Assembly (NCBI RefSeq): GCF_022682495.2
Contig: NC_071392.1
Location: 137,526,818 to 137,590,817, forward strand
Length of the DNA: 64,000 bases
Reading direction: 5' to 3'
Source of the DNA: Desmodus rotundus
Lineage: Eukaryota > Chordata > Mammalia > Chiroptera > Phyllostomidae
Both the position numbers and the translations under genes were made by a program. The notes below the pieces were generated by a model. The model was not told the origin of the DNA and searched no databases. It was given only the letters and a program-made list of their open reading frames with translations. Below, piece after piece: positions 22,690 through 34,144 of this stretch; positions within the stretch are counted from its first letter, which is position 1, and every line of letters begins with the position of its first letter.

Positions 22690-22910
22690 ATTTGCCTAGC
22701 CCTTCACTGTTTAGAAAGCACCTGTCACCTGCTGTCTTATTTGCACTCACAGGAGCCCCATGGGGAGGGGAAGCTCCTGCCTTTGCCAATGTAGGGTGGT
22801 GAGACTGCAACTCAGTCAAGGTATCTGCTCGATTAAAGTTAATTCATTGGTAAGTGGAACAGCAGGAACTAAACCCGGGACTTTGAACTCCAAGTTCCAA
22901 GCTATTAAAA
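22690..22910 (-). mobile_element. Probable MIR SINE (antisense)
   Basis: 'actcacaggagccccatgg', 'gagactgcaactcagtcaagg' and 'aaacccgggactttgaact' are in minus-strand MIR order, but diverged. Confidence 0.5.
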
Positions 22911-22999
22911 CTAATCTGTAGTAAAAGGGCATACAATTCCCATTTGTTCCCCCAAACACCTAAAGATCCTACGTTCTAAGCAGAGTATCAGTATCAGCC

Positions 23000-23200
23000 A
23001 GTGTTTATTGCGACTAGTATTACCTAGCTGACTATATCAGACACTGTGCTCAGCACTTTACAGGTGTTAACACTTTCAGTAGTCACAACAATGCCCCTGA
23101 GCAGGTACTACCAGTTTCACTCCCCCTTTAGAGGTGAGTGAGGCACACAGATTTGAAAGTACCTTGCCTGAATTTACACAGTGACTGAGGGAACCTGTAT
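23000..23200 (-). mobile_element. MIR SINE (antisense)
   Basis: 'cactgtgctcagcactttac', 'ccctttagaggtgagtgagg', 'accttgcctgaatttacaca' in minus-strand MIR order. Confidence 0.8.
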
Positions 23201-23669
23201 GGTCAGGTTAAGTTCTCCCCTCCCCCCAGTCCCAAGAGGTTGAGAACTGGTGGGAGGCTGTGGTTAGAAAGGGCTCTTCCGCCTTCAGCTCACCAGAATG
23301 AGCCTGCGGAGCCCCAAGACAGCTGTCTGTGGTTGGGAATGGAAACCTGCCAGCCTCTGTCCTTCTGGGTTCCCAGATGCCCACACCAGAGGGATGTTTG
23401 CCCATTCCCTGTGGGGCTAGGGATCAGGTTCCTCCTCTCGATTTCCTGCAGCAGTGCACTTTCATTTTGCCAAAAGGTTTCTCACTGATGAAGGCAGGGC
23501 TGAGAGAAGACTGGCTTTGGTAGTTTTCAGGAGTTCCCTCTGTCCCTGGGTTCTCTGAGGGAGGATTAGACAGTGAAGAGCAGGCAAGGGGGAGGCATCA
23601 GAACCTCAACCAGATTCAGACCCACCTACAGTTTTCAAGTGCCTACCACATGCCACACACTGAATTGGC

Positions 23670-23730
23670 TCACTCGCTCAATCAAGATGCATTTACTGAG
23701 TCCCTATTCTGGGTCAGGTGCCAGCCTGGT
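23670..23730 (-). mobile_element. L2 3' tail (antisense)
   Basis: 'caagatgcatttactgagtcc' followed by 'gggtcaggtgccagcc' is the reversed L2 tail. Confidence 0.6.
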
Positions 23731-23849
23731 TGTTCAATATTAATTAATTTTAAAATTCCATTGATCACTATAAATATCAGGGCCTATAATAGACATTATA
23801 AGCATGAATCATAAAGGTTGTAATAAAATGAATATTGAGAACTTAAGCA

Positions 23850-24010
23850 CAATACATTTAGTAACCCATTTAATACTCATGGCTATACATGTCTGATTCT
23901 TTTACCAATCCTTTGCTATGGATTGTGAATGTGATGCCCAAAGAGGTTCACTAAATCAGCCCAAATCACCCAAAAAGCAGCTGGCAGAGTCTGGATCTAC
24001 AGATACCTGA
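23850..24010 (-). mobile_element. MIR SINE (antisense), diverged
   Basis: 'acccatttaatactcatggc' and 'gatgcccaaagaggttcact', then 'gcagctggcagagtctgg', in minus-strand MIR order. Confidence 0.55.
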
Positions 24011-24014
24011 AACT

Positions 24015-26590
24015 CAGCCCAACCTTAGGAAAGTCTCACTTATTGTAACTTATTCACTACCTTGCAACTCTCCTGTGGGAGGTAAGTAGTAGTATTACTT
24101 CTATAGTGGAGCATACAGGTTTAGTGTCTACAATTTCAATTCTCAGTGCTTAATGGGCAAACCACATATGAAACACATGCTTTTCATTGATCATGACCTC
24201 CAGTGTCAAAGTGATTATTCATCACATAGTCAATGAAACAAGGACTTTTTCCAATTCCTAGGTTTTCATGAGTCCCACTCCACTTTAGAGGTGACCACAT
24301 TTTACCTAACAATCTTCAGCCTCTGTGACTTGCCTAGGTCCCATTGCTAGCAAGTGGCAAGGAATATGATCTTTCTAATAAACCACACTGGCAAATAGAC
24401 TGTGTTTTCTAAGGAATCTATAATGCTAACCGCAACCCTACTGATTATGATCTTTGGGGAAGACAATTCTTGATTCTCAACAGCCACAGTATGTATTTCA
24501 CTCTTGTCAGACCAGCTCTGAACTACCAAAGTCAAACCCTTGTCTTGGATGCTGGGCAAACACTAATGAAAGAAGTGGTATTGGCTAGAGGCTAGGGATT
24601 TAAGATGTGTCTGGAGGGCCGGTTTGGGTGCCTGAAGTAGAAAAAGCCAGGTGTGCTAGAGAAACCCTGCATCAGTATGGTAATGTCCTTGCAAAGAAGA
24701 AAATTGAGAAGTTCTATATGAGGAAGTTTCAGAATGACAAATTTTGAGGAAGCTTGGGAAACTTCAGAAATATTTTCATCTGTCAAGAGAGATACATGAT
24801 TGGAAAATACTCTTTAACACAACCTTAGGTTGGCCTAACTAAAGGAGGAATTTTTGAATGGAGAAACTTCTCCTCTGGAATGTGATCATCACTCAGGATG
24901 CATGTGAAGTTGTGATACGGGGCAAATCATTTCAGCTCTCTGACTTTTTTCCCCCATTTTTAAAAGAGAAATATATAGAAAGAAATCTTTCTATAACCTT
25001 TGTAGTTTCACAGGTCCTTTTAAGAATCTAATGATATTTCTGGATTCCCTCCCTAGAAATATGTAAAATTCATGATACATAAATTAACAAACCCAATAAT
25101 AGGAAACTCATTTCAGGGAAACCCAATAATGGGTCTCCATATGACTGTGGACCCCAAGTTCAAAGACTTTCATCTGATTTATCTCTCAATCCAATTTCAG
25201 AGAAAAAATGTTGTGTTATTTTTAACATTCATAAAGATTTGGATTTTTTTATACACCTAGGCAGCCATCTATTCTTGCTATTCAATTGCCAAGTGACTAG
25301 CAGCTTATGTCAGAGTTCTAGGAGACATCTTTAGGATTAATAGATGCACACCCAAGGCTAACAAAGAGCCTATATCCTTCAGAACTTTCCTTAAATATTT
25401 AAACTTTGTGAAGGAATAACCCTTTCACAAAGAGCTGTGCTAGCAGTCTCAGACAGAGTATAGGATTACTAACCGAGTAACGTCTAGGAGTAAGGTGCTC
25501 CTTGATACCAATTGATTGTTGCTGGGAGAATGTAATTGACTACTGTCCTCTAACATTCCTAAATCCTTTAATTTTGATGATCTTTATTACAGCTACCTGG
25601 GTTTTTCTTTTCTATATGGTCAACTGATGTTGCTTGAGTAATTACTACATAAAAGTACTTGGAAAATACAAGGATGATTTACTCAACCACTTTTTCTTTA
25701 AGCATATTAAAGAGTTCTTTATTTGCCAAATTGATAATTCCAAAATCACATAAGTTTTTACAAGCATGATTTTGCTGCCTTTTGTTTCTTTTTCATGTGG
25801 CCATATCTCCTTGTATATTTCATATGTGTGTACATGCATGATTGTATGTGTGTGTTTGACTATGAATTCCTGTGCCTTGGAAACTCATTTGAAGGAATTT
25901 GGGGAGGGGTTGACTTGAGGTTTCGGTCCTTCAGAAATAAAAGGCATTCCCTCTTGTAATCACCCGGGGACACTAACAACTTGGGCCTTCCTTAATCAAA
26001 TTTTCTTTTTGAGCTATTTTGAATCTCAGAGGCAATGTGAATCTGGCTGCAAATGCACATAAGCACTAACCTTGAAGTTATGAGATCTCAGGTAAATGTT
26101 TGTGTATTCTATCTTCCCCCTTCCTTTATAGTACTGCTCCATCCTGAGCCATGGGTTTACTTCACATCCCCCCTTCATTCGAAGCTATAGCCCTTCAGGG
26201 ATCCCAGGAGTGAAGATCTCATATTAAATTCCCAACCTCGGGAGGGTTGGGGGATTTTCCACTTGTCCCCTGTGTAACCTTCAAAATGGAAGCTCAGTGT
26301 CATCATTTTTCTGAAGACGTCTTCTGGGATTACTCTTGTTTATCTTCAGTTTTTTCCCTCTGCAGTTTTCACATGTCGTGTGGTCTGTAGTCCACTAGCA
26401 ATTACTCCAGCAAAGGAAGCGATGATGTATTGCACATTTGTGTGTGCATAAATTTTTATTCACACCTCCAGAATGGTTAGATATAATAAAAAAAACCCTC
26501 CTCTTAAAATTATAATCTAGAATTGACTTCCATGAGATCTTAATTATTCTTCCATGATGTCTGTAAGGGCAAGGCCACTCAAATTTATGA
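24015..26590. other. Unique sequence, no gene seen
   Basis: About 2.6 kb with no confident repeat or exon. A degraded MIR-like 'gtgacttgcctaggtcccat' occurs near 24328. All reading frames are short and without recognised motifs. Confidence 0.4.
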
Positions 26591-26594
26591 TCTT

Positions 26595-26730
26595 GGTCTA
26601 GGAGCACCAGTATTACCTGGCAGCTTGTTAGCAATGCAAATTCTTGAGCCCCATCCCAGAATTACTGTATTAGAATGCCTCAGGATGGGACTCAGTTATC
26701 TGTGTTTAAACAAGCTCTTTTGTGAAAATG
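26595..26730 (+). mobile_element. MER5-type hAT element, partial
   Basis: 'gagcaccagtattacctggca', 'cttgttagcaatgcaaattc', 'gagccccatcccagaattac', 'ctcaggatgggactcagtta' follow the MER5A layout. Non-coding and truncated. Confidence 0.75.
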
Positions 26731-26734
26731 GAGC

Positions 26735-28190
26735 AGTCATGAGAGGCAGAGAAAAGTCTGAGCAAATACCAAGGCTGAAGGAGGTAATGGCACTTGGAAA
26801 TATCAAGCCATTCATTTTGGCAGGAGCTTCTCTTTGGCAGGGCCAGATCATTGAGCCAAGATCTTGATGACGTTAAAATTCCATTGTATTCTTTTTCCAT
26901 CTCTTCGTATTCTATAGGGAATTGGAGAGTCATGGAGATGGGACAGCCTTAGAGTAAAGCAATGAGTTTTTTCTTGAGACTCATGGAAACAACATAGAAC
27001 AATATCATTGTGACCAGCCAAAGGGGTAAGGAGGATCCAGAGAGGCTGATGTTAATATTAGTCTATGTCTTGAAATTCTACTGATGCATTTTACGGCCCT
27101 GTGTTGGAAGGAGCTTGAGGAAATGTACTTTCACAATTCATATCAGAAGGCTGTGGGAGAGGACTGCCAAGTGCACAGATGCAGAGGATGTTAATTACTC
27201 TCCTGGACAAAGCACCTAAGAACTCGGTGTGAATTATTAAAATGCTGTGTTAACTTAGTGCATTTGGATGTCGATTTGACTGGATTTCAGTGTTAATAGA
27301 TCCTTACTTCAGGACTAAATAATAAAATTTCTACTTGTTCTGTGCCTCACAGAGCTGCTATTATTGTTGCCTTTATTGAATTAATGGTGTGGAAACTGCA
27401 ATGGTAATGTGTCTGTACAGATACAGACACTGAGGGTTTTTAGAGATAGATGGGGGAACAGAGGCATTAGAGTTTGTACCAATGACTTGACTCCTTGAGG
27501 AAATGTCATAATTTTCCCCTGAACTGCTATCCCAATACTCTAATTGCACAACACCAAAGCAAAGCATATACACTGTTACAAGAGGACTTTCCAAGAGGAA
27601 GGATGGGGGCGTGGGAAACAGAGGTGTGTTCAGAGCTGCCCAGACCTGATCTGCTGACTAATTCCTCATGGGCATCTACATGGAAATTAACCTCATTTGC
27701 TCCTGTGAAAAATGTGGACAGTAAACACCTAGTTTGTGAGACTAAAAAATAAATGGGCTTAGGGTGTCCCACAAAATTTCTGGCACATAGAAGGCGCACA
27801 ATAAATGGAACTTTTTGTTCTTATTAATGAACCAAAAATGGACCAACCAGGAGACAGATTCAGACCATGTGGCCAATCTGCCCAGTGCCTAGTGCTCCTT
27901 CTGCTAATTACTTATCAAGTCTATGTTGGAAATGACTCCTTCCCAATTATGCAATTTGGAGGGATGCCAGTCAGGTCCTTATCCTGTCTCTGTTGAGAGG
28001 CTTGAAAGACCCAGGAAGGCCAGCATGATGCTTATGCTCCAGATGATAAGCCAAGGCCTGAAAGCAGGCCTTGGGATGAAATGGACAGCAGGTACTGCTC
28101 CCGGGTCCCAAGAATGTCTGTGACTTTTGTCCTGTCCAAGGCTTGGTTCTCCAGCTTTCTTATCTGATTTCTGTTCCCCGCAAACAAACC
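26735..28190. other. Unique sequence; short L2/MIR tail near 27775-27810
   Basis: The only repeat-like piece is 'ggcacatagaaggcgcacaa' with 'taaatgg'. No exon recognised. Confidence 0.4.
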
Positions 28191-28229
28191 ATTCCATCTG
28201 ATACAGAATACAACAGCTAGAAGCATCTT

Positions 28230-28410
28230 TGTTGTCATCTTTTCTAATTCCATTATTTTATAGGTGAGGAAACTTGGCCCCACAGAATGAAAGGGTTTTT
28301 GTGCTTGATGGTGGATTTCATTTTTGTTTTACTTGATAGTGACCTAGCTGGGACTGAAACCCTGCTGGCCCTCACTGCAGTCCTCTTTGCATTATTCCCT
28401 ATGATTCCTA
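28230..28410 (-). mobile_element. Probable MIR-type SINE (antisense)
   Basis: 'ttataggtgaggaaacttgg' and 'gacctagctgggactgaaac' fit the minus-strand MIR core. Confidence 0.5.
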
Positions 28411-28564
28411 ACTCTGGGGAAGGGTCCTACCTTTCAGGCAATCTATGAATAATGGAATAAGGTCCATCGAAACAGTCCCCAACAGCCCTTTTCTGCCTCC
28501 ACTGCTGCTGTGGTACCTGGGGAAAAGCTTGTGGTGAAAGGGGGAAAGGAAAGGTTCTGAAGTT

Positions 28565-28624
28565 TACTCTTGACTGTGCCCACCCTGTAGAAGATACTCC
28601 TGACTGTGCCCACCCTGTAGAAGA
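28565..28624 (+). repeat. 30 bp tandem duplication
   Basis: Two direct copies of a 30 bp unit (28565-28594 and 28595-28624) differ at one position (tactct versus tactcc). The internal string tgactgtgcccaccctgtag is identical in both. Confidence 0.97.
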
Positions 28625-28989
28625 CAGAATAATGAATCGTGGATGCTGCCAGTTTTGAGCAGTATCTTCATGAGAGAATCAGAGTGAATAGAAAAACTGG
28701 GAATCACAGTAGAGGGGCTGGAACCTTTGAAAGGAGCAGAGCAAGGGGCTTTCCAAAGTGCCTTTTTCCAAAAGGTATTTGAAACATTTTACAAAAAAAC
28801 ACTTGAAGAAGAATAATCAGCGTGACTGGTTGTGTGTTGTTGCCAGCAGCAAAGAGAGTTTCAAGTCTAATTACTTCCAAATTAACCAGGATGAAGGAGA
28901 GGAGGAAGATGAGGATTACAACTCAATTTATCTGGAGTATTTTGCATGATTTCTTGAATAAAACTTGGGAACCAAATTGGTGGTTTTCC

Positions 28990-29050
28990 TTGAAGAAAGA
29001 AATAAAGAGGGGGAGGAAGGAAGGGAGGGAGGAAGACAAGAAAAAGAGCC
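28990..29050 (+). repeat. GA-rich polypurine tract
   Basis: Mostly purine run with gaaagaaa, gggggagg, aaggaagg and gggagggagg. Low complexity. Confidence 0.7.
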
Positions 29051-29196
29051 CCAAGTTAGTAGCCAATGTCAGTAGCTTGGTGCTGTTCCAGCTGCAGATG
29101 TGATGGGAGATGAGATGCTTTGACTACTAAGCTTACACCTCATGCCAGTCTCTGGGCAGGGAAATAAATACTTGTTAGTTTGCTTTTCTAAGAGGT

Positions 29197-29405
29197 TTTT
29201 TTTTAAAAGACTTTATTTATTTATTTTTATTTTAGAGAGGGGAAGGGAGAGAGAAAGAGAGGGAGAGAAACATCAATGTGTGGTTGGCTCTTGCGTGCCC
29301 CCTACTGGGGACTTGGCCTGCAACCTGTGCCCTAGACTGGGAATCAAACCAATGACCCTTTGATTCGCAGGATGGCACTCAGCCACTGAGCCATACCAGC
29401 CAGGG
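29197..29405 (-). mobile_element. Ves SINE (antisense)
   Basis: Reversed Ves of the young type ('aaacatcaatgtgtggttgg', 'gccccctactggggactt'). A short deletion in the 'cccaggcatgtgcc' region gives 'cctgtgccctag'. Flanking duplications are imperfect. Confidence 0.93.
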
Positions 29406-29406
29406 T

Positions 29407-30655
29407 TAAAGGAGTTTTGGGGCTTGCAAATTATCCCGAATGAGCACAGGTTTTAATTCAATTAGTAACTGCCCTTAGGCTGATTTCCTTTCTTCCCTCT
29501 CTCCTACTCTCTCTTCTTCCTTCTGTAACCACTAGAAACTTAATTTCTTTAAAATTACCTTTTCTCCTTTCTTTCCTTTTGATTCAAACTGGTCTCACCC
29601 CGCACTCTGACCCACCTGCATCCTTCTCCCTGGCACTATCACTCCCTCAATCATGAAGCCCCCAGGACTGTGAGGTTCCAATCAGCATCAGATAACCTCA
29701 GGAACAAAGGCTCTGGTCTGCTGACTCCAGAGACAGTTTCATTCCTGCTACAGAGAACATCTAGGCCTCAGCTGTGTGTCAGCTCCAGGCCCAGGAAAGT
29801 GGTGACGCAAGATGAGGTGACACCATGGCTCACCTCAGGAGCAGATGAGCACTAATCAGTTATCCTAGTGAGGGCCGATCAGTAGAGACCATGGCCCTGA
29901 CCAGGACACCGACTCCCTTGGTCACCATGATCAATGATTTCTGCCCATCTAGCCCACCCCCTGGAACCCATGGGGAGCCAGGTCTTTGAGCATTGGCTCA
30001 CCTTTCTCCAGGCATGAACCACTTCCTAAAAATAAACCCTTACTTTCTTTGCTACATGCTCCTGTTTGTGTCTTATTGGGCTCTGATGTGCACAGATAAA
30101 CAGACCCCTTTAGGCCAGTAACAGCTCCCTCCATAATCTTTGATTATGATTTGGTTTCTCTCACCACATATACCTATGAAAATTTTACTATATCTAAGCT
30201 CTTCAGGTAAGGATGCACAGGAGAGGGAAACTTGATCAGCAAATCAATGTCATTTATTTTCTTGAGGATCCGCCTTCAAGCTGGAAACAACTACACAATA
30301 AACTTCTATTAAGGCTCTGTGACTTTAAAACCTTGAATAAATGGTAAACGTTGGTGAAATTACATAGTGTACTGCAGAAATTAACAGCCCAGGCTGAAGA
30401 AGCAGAGCCCACTCAGAAACATCGGCCCTGCCATTACCGTGTATGTGACTGTAGACAGCCAATACTTCTATCCCAAAGCCCCCATCTCTTCCTCTGCCAA
30501 AGGGAGGCTGTAAAAATAGTATTTACCATGATGAATGAGTTGGCCATTTAATATAACTTTCATTTCAAACTTCTTTGTCTCTTGCTCATGTTTACATGAG
30601 GCAGAAAAGTTAAATAGTTACTTTTCTTTAAAAATTAAATTATTTTTTATCCTCA
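29407..30655. other. Unique sequence, no gene seen
   Basis: About 1.25 kb without a recognised repeat. No exon with known homology. Confidence 0.4.
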
Positions 30656-30669
30656 CCCAAGGACATTTT

Positions 30670-30839
30670 TTTTTTGAAATTAGATTGCTGAAGGATAGTT
30701 TTATTTGAAATTTAATGACAAACAAATACATTTTCCATTGAAAACTGACTTCAGTTATTTAAAGTATTCTCTTTTTTATTTTTATTTAATTAATTAATTT
30801 ATTTTTATTCAGTTACAATTGTCTGCATTTTCTCCCCTT
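30670..30839 (-). mobile_element. Very short L1 insertion with probable 3' transduction
   Basis: Read on the minus strand: about 35 bp of bat L1 3' end (ggggagaaaatgcagacaat then tgtaactgaat), an A/T-rich first tail (to about 30771), about 95 bp of unrelated sequence containing an aataaa signal, then a second A-run at 30675-30666. A 12 bp target duplication caaggacatttt lies at 30658-30669 and 30840-30851. The L1 part matches the 3' end of the L1 at 54600-54650. The insertion sits in the A-rich tail of the adjacent Ves. Confidence 0.75.
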
Positions 30840-30851
30840 CAAGGACATTTT

Positions 30852-31076
30852 ATTTATTGCTTTTAGAGAGAGGGTAAGGGAGAGAGAAGAGGTGTGTGTG
30901 TGTAGGGTGGGGAGATGTCGATGTGAGAGAGAAACATAGGTTGCTTGTCTTCTTGTACATGCCTCAACCAGGGATTGAACCCTCAACCTGGGCATGTGCC
31001 CTGACTGAGAACCAAACCCACAACCTTTTGGTCTATGGGACAATGCTCCAACCAACTGAGCCACGCCATCCAGGAA
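30852..31076 (-). mobile_element. Ves SINE, older subtype (antisense)
   Basis: Reversed Ves with the extra 'gatgtgagagagaaacatag' block, a short internal gtgtgtgt run, and an end at 'ccaactgagccacgcc'. Its A-rich tail was the target of the neighbouring L1 insertion, so the Ves is older than that insertion. Confidence 0.9.
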
Positions 31077-31079
31077 CAG

Positions 31080-31560
31080 TTACTTTTCCAGTTTCTCTTG
31101 CAGCTAAGGTTAGGCACAGGAGATGAAGTTAGATTTCTGGCCTGTGAGGTAAAAGTAAAAATCTGCTGGGGAATTCAGAGTAAATTCTGCACTCAGAAAA
31201 AAAATATTATGACCACCCTCCTCCATTCTTTCTTCTTGCTTTGAATGAGGTTGAAATGGCAGGAGCTACAGGTGCCATCTTGTGTTCATTAAGAAATTGA
31301 AATGAAAGTAAGACCGAGATAATCACTGAGTTGCTGGTCTTGATAGTGAGCTTTTTACCCAAAAGTAGTAGCTACTTATCTCTTAATTTCATGTTATTTA
31401 AGAAAAATAGAATATATTTAACATACTGAGGTCAAATGTTCTATTATTATGTGCAACCACGTGAAATTGTCTACAGTCAAGCACCTTTAACTTATAAAAA
31501 TGGCAGTTTTATATGGTTCAGCCCACCATTTGCAGCCAGCACATGCCTAACCAATTATTT
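31080..31560. other. Unique sequence, nothing identified
   Basis: No repeat or exon recognised. Confidence 0.4.
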
Positions 31561-31564
31561 GTCC

Positions 31565-31645
31565 CACAGCATTATAAAAAAGATTAATTTATGTAAAGCA
31601 CTTAGCACACTGCCTGGCATGTGCTCAATAAATGTTACTTACCAC
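31565..31645 (+). mobile_element. MIR SINE 3' end
   Basis: 'tgtaaagcacttagcacact' and 'gcctggcatgtgctcaataa' form the sense MIR tail. Confidence 0.75.
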
Positions 31646-31649
31646 ATTT

Positions 31650-32370
31650 CCTCATATTAAGATACACATTTTTCACATTTGAAATGTCTCTGAAAGTAGA
31701 ATAAGAGGTTTACAATCAATGTAGACAATTAGTATGATATTGTTTCCTTTATTCTCAGAAGACGTTATTAATAGTTTTCCTTATTTATAGTAAAGGGTAT
31801 TTAAAAATAATTTAATATAGTACCACTATTAAGCTATGGAATTAACACACATTCATTCTAGATTAATTAGTCTGTTTTCTACTTTAAGCTTATAATAGGC
31901 ACCTTATTTTAAAAGGAGTTTTCTTGTTTTGGGTTTTTTTTTTAAGCAACTGGAACAAAAACAGCTTTCTTTTAATAAAAGACTATTTTATGCAGCTGAC
32001 TTTCTACCATTATTGTGGATTCACTGTGGATTTCTTATTCACCAAAATAAGAAATGAATTCTGTCAAACCTCCCAGTGTCTGTAAATTTAAGCCTTTTAT
32101 GCAGAACCTGGCTGTTACCAAAGCTGGAGTTAATAAGGAGCTCTTTTAATGTTAGCTCTTCTAATATTAGACAACTGGAGTTAAAGTCATGTTTCTGGAA
32201 ACCCCAATATATCTGGGGTTTCCCCTGAAAGGGCTCTCTGTGCCCACCAGACTTGGGCTGACTACTACCCCCAGACCTGGCCAAATACAGCCATACTTCC
32301 CTCTTTTCATTGAAAAATGGCTTCTCTCCTCAGAATCACTAGTATGCAATCCTTTTTACAAAACTTCAGC
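31650..32370. other. Unique AT-rich sequence, nothing identified
   Basis: No confident repeat or gene. Confidence 0.4.
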
Positions 32371-32414
32371 TTCTATTATTTGAGTGCCTAATATATTCCA
32401 GGAATTGTCTTAGG

Positions 32415-32600
32415 CCTGTGGTTTGTAACCCATTAGTGGGTCATGCCCAAGACTTTTTGAAAAGAACTAGAATTGAATAGAATAGAAAATGCCACAGTGC
32501 CTCACAGGTAGCAAGAGTATTGTTCCATGAAACATTTTTCAGTTTTATATAAGTCTTTGATCGCAGGTTTATAGTGTTGCTGTGGCATGTGGTCAAAACA
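32415..32600 (+). mobile_element. Non-autonomous hAT-type MER element
   Basis: 'cccattagtgggtcatgccc', 'gaatagaatagaaaatgcca' and 'agagtattgttccatgaaac' in order match a short mammalian hAT-derived family (MER58/MER20 region; exact family uncertain). Confidence 0.55.
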
Positions 32601-32689
32601 CTTAAGTGGCATTGTTTTGAAAGCTAGTAATTCAGCAGTAAAAGAAAGACTGCCTATCCACACAGGAGTTTCATGTGGAAATTTGCAGG

Positions 32690-33080
32690 TTAAAGTATTG
32701 AGTGATAAGGCTCAGGGTTGCTGTTTCACACACTGGTCAAGGAAGGGCTCTCTGGTAAGAAGATATCTGAGCAGATTTTGAAGGAAGAGAGAGAGTGAGT
32801 TGTTTAGATATGGAGGGAAAGGCATTCCATGCAAGGGGCAGCAAGTGCAAAGGCCCTGAGGCAGAGGTAATATGGGATTACTCTGTTCCTATTCTGGAAA
32901 CAGAATAGGAAAGAGGCCAGGGTGGCTGAAATGGAGGGAATAAGGAGGGCATGGGCAGGAGATGACATCTTAAGGGCCACCAAGGGCCAGGACATATAGA
33001 CCTGGGTTGAATGGAAAGGACTTGGTTGTACCAGGTGAGATGAGGAGCCTCAGAAGGCTGCCCAACATGACCGAGGATGA
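32690..33080 (+). mobile_element. Old mammalian interspersed repeat of uncertain class
   Basis: The run 'ggaagggctctctggtaaga', 'aggcattccatgcaagggg', 'caagtgcaaaggccctgagg' and 'gccagggtggctgaaatgg' is a familiar dispersed mammalian pattern. I could not place it in a named family with confidence. Non-coding. Confidence 0.5.
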
Positions 33081-33254
33081 TAGCCACTAGAGAGTCTTCT
33101 CTGTCTGAGACACGATAGCTATTAACATCCCTCACGTGATTCTCATTGCTTCTCTTTGCTGCATAAGTCTCTGTATAGTGAGGGTGTCAAGTCTTTAAAG
33201 GTGATTTGGGTTTGTGTGTAAGAGTATGGCCATAGAGACAGACAAATGTAGAAG

Positions 33255-33345
33255 CAGAGGTGGATTTGTCTCCACTATGGCACCTAACACAGTACCAGGC
33301 ACATGGTAAACTTGATACATATAGTTGTCTGAATCTGTTAAAAAG
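33255..33345 (+). mobile_element. L2/MIR tail relic
   Basis: 'cacctaacacagtaccaggc' and 'acatggtaaacttgatacat' resemble the sense L2 3' end. Confidence 0.5.
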
Positions 33346-33565
33346 ATAGCCATGGAATTTCTGCAGCCACTGAATAGTTCCCAATTCAGGACCACATGTT
33401 GAGTATGATAGTAATGTTGGCTAATACTTCCTGTGGGGGCCATCACGCATGGTATGCACACACACAGACAGACTTCCCACTTCCCATGTCCTGACTCCTC
33501 CCTCCTCATGCCTGCCTGGAGCCCTGGCCTGTCTCAGAACATCACTGTGCTTCCCTTACTATATC

Positions 33566-33590
33566 ACACACATACACATACACACACAAT
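33566..33590 (+). repeat. Short (CA)n tract
   Basis: Interrupted cacaca dinucleotide run. Confidence 0.8.
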
Positions 33591-33879
33591 TACAAAAGAA
33601 TTAGTAGTTAATGGGTTTTTTACTGAAGGTTTGACAGAGGACAGAGAAGAGTGCTACATCCCGTTCCAAACAGCAAAATTGAAATTAAGTCCACTATTAA
33701 ACATTTCAGTCTTCCCTCCAAATTTTCTCTGCTTGCCTGCCTTGCTACTGTTCTCTCCTCTTATGTTCTCCCTGTAACCTCTAAAATGTCCTTTGAAATG
33801 TCCAGCAACCCAGGTCTGTCCTTTAGATTTCATACCTCATCAACCAAACAAAAACCCAATAATGAATCTATATAATTTT

Positions 33880-34141
33880 CTTTTTGTTTTTTAATTACTG
33901 ATTGAGTGATTTGAGAGAATAAGGAAGAAAGGGAGTAGAGAGGTAAAGACGGAGGGGGAGGGAGAGGGAAAAAAGAAAGAGAGAGAGAGACATCAGTTTG
34001 TTAATTTGTTGTTCTGCTTATTTATGCATTCATTGGTTGACTCTTGTATGTGCCCACTCTTGGGCACATGAGTGGGGATTGAACCCACAACATTGGCATA
34101 TCGGGATGACAATCTAACTAAATGAGCTACTCAGCCAGGGC
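33880..34141 (-). mobile_element. Ves SINE, long old subtype (antisense)
   Basis: Carries the diagnostic 'ttatttatgcattcattggt' block and a long GA-rich tract, and ends 'gctactcagccagggc'. Longer and more diverged than the Ves at 4796 or 29197. A third structural subtype within one window. Confidence 0.85.
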
Positions 34142-34144
34142 AAA

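Noticed and set aside
22463..22819. 118-codon antisense frame
   Set aside because: Overlaps a probable MIR in antisense and has no recognisable motif.
28565..28624. Possible CRISPR-like repeat
   Set aside because: Two adjacent copies without spacers in a mammalian genome; a simple tandem duplication.
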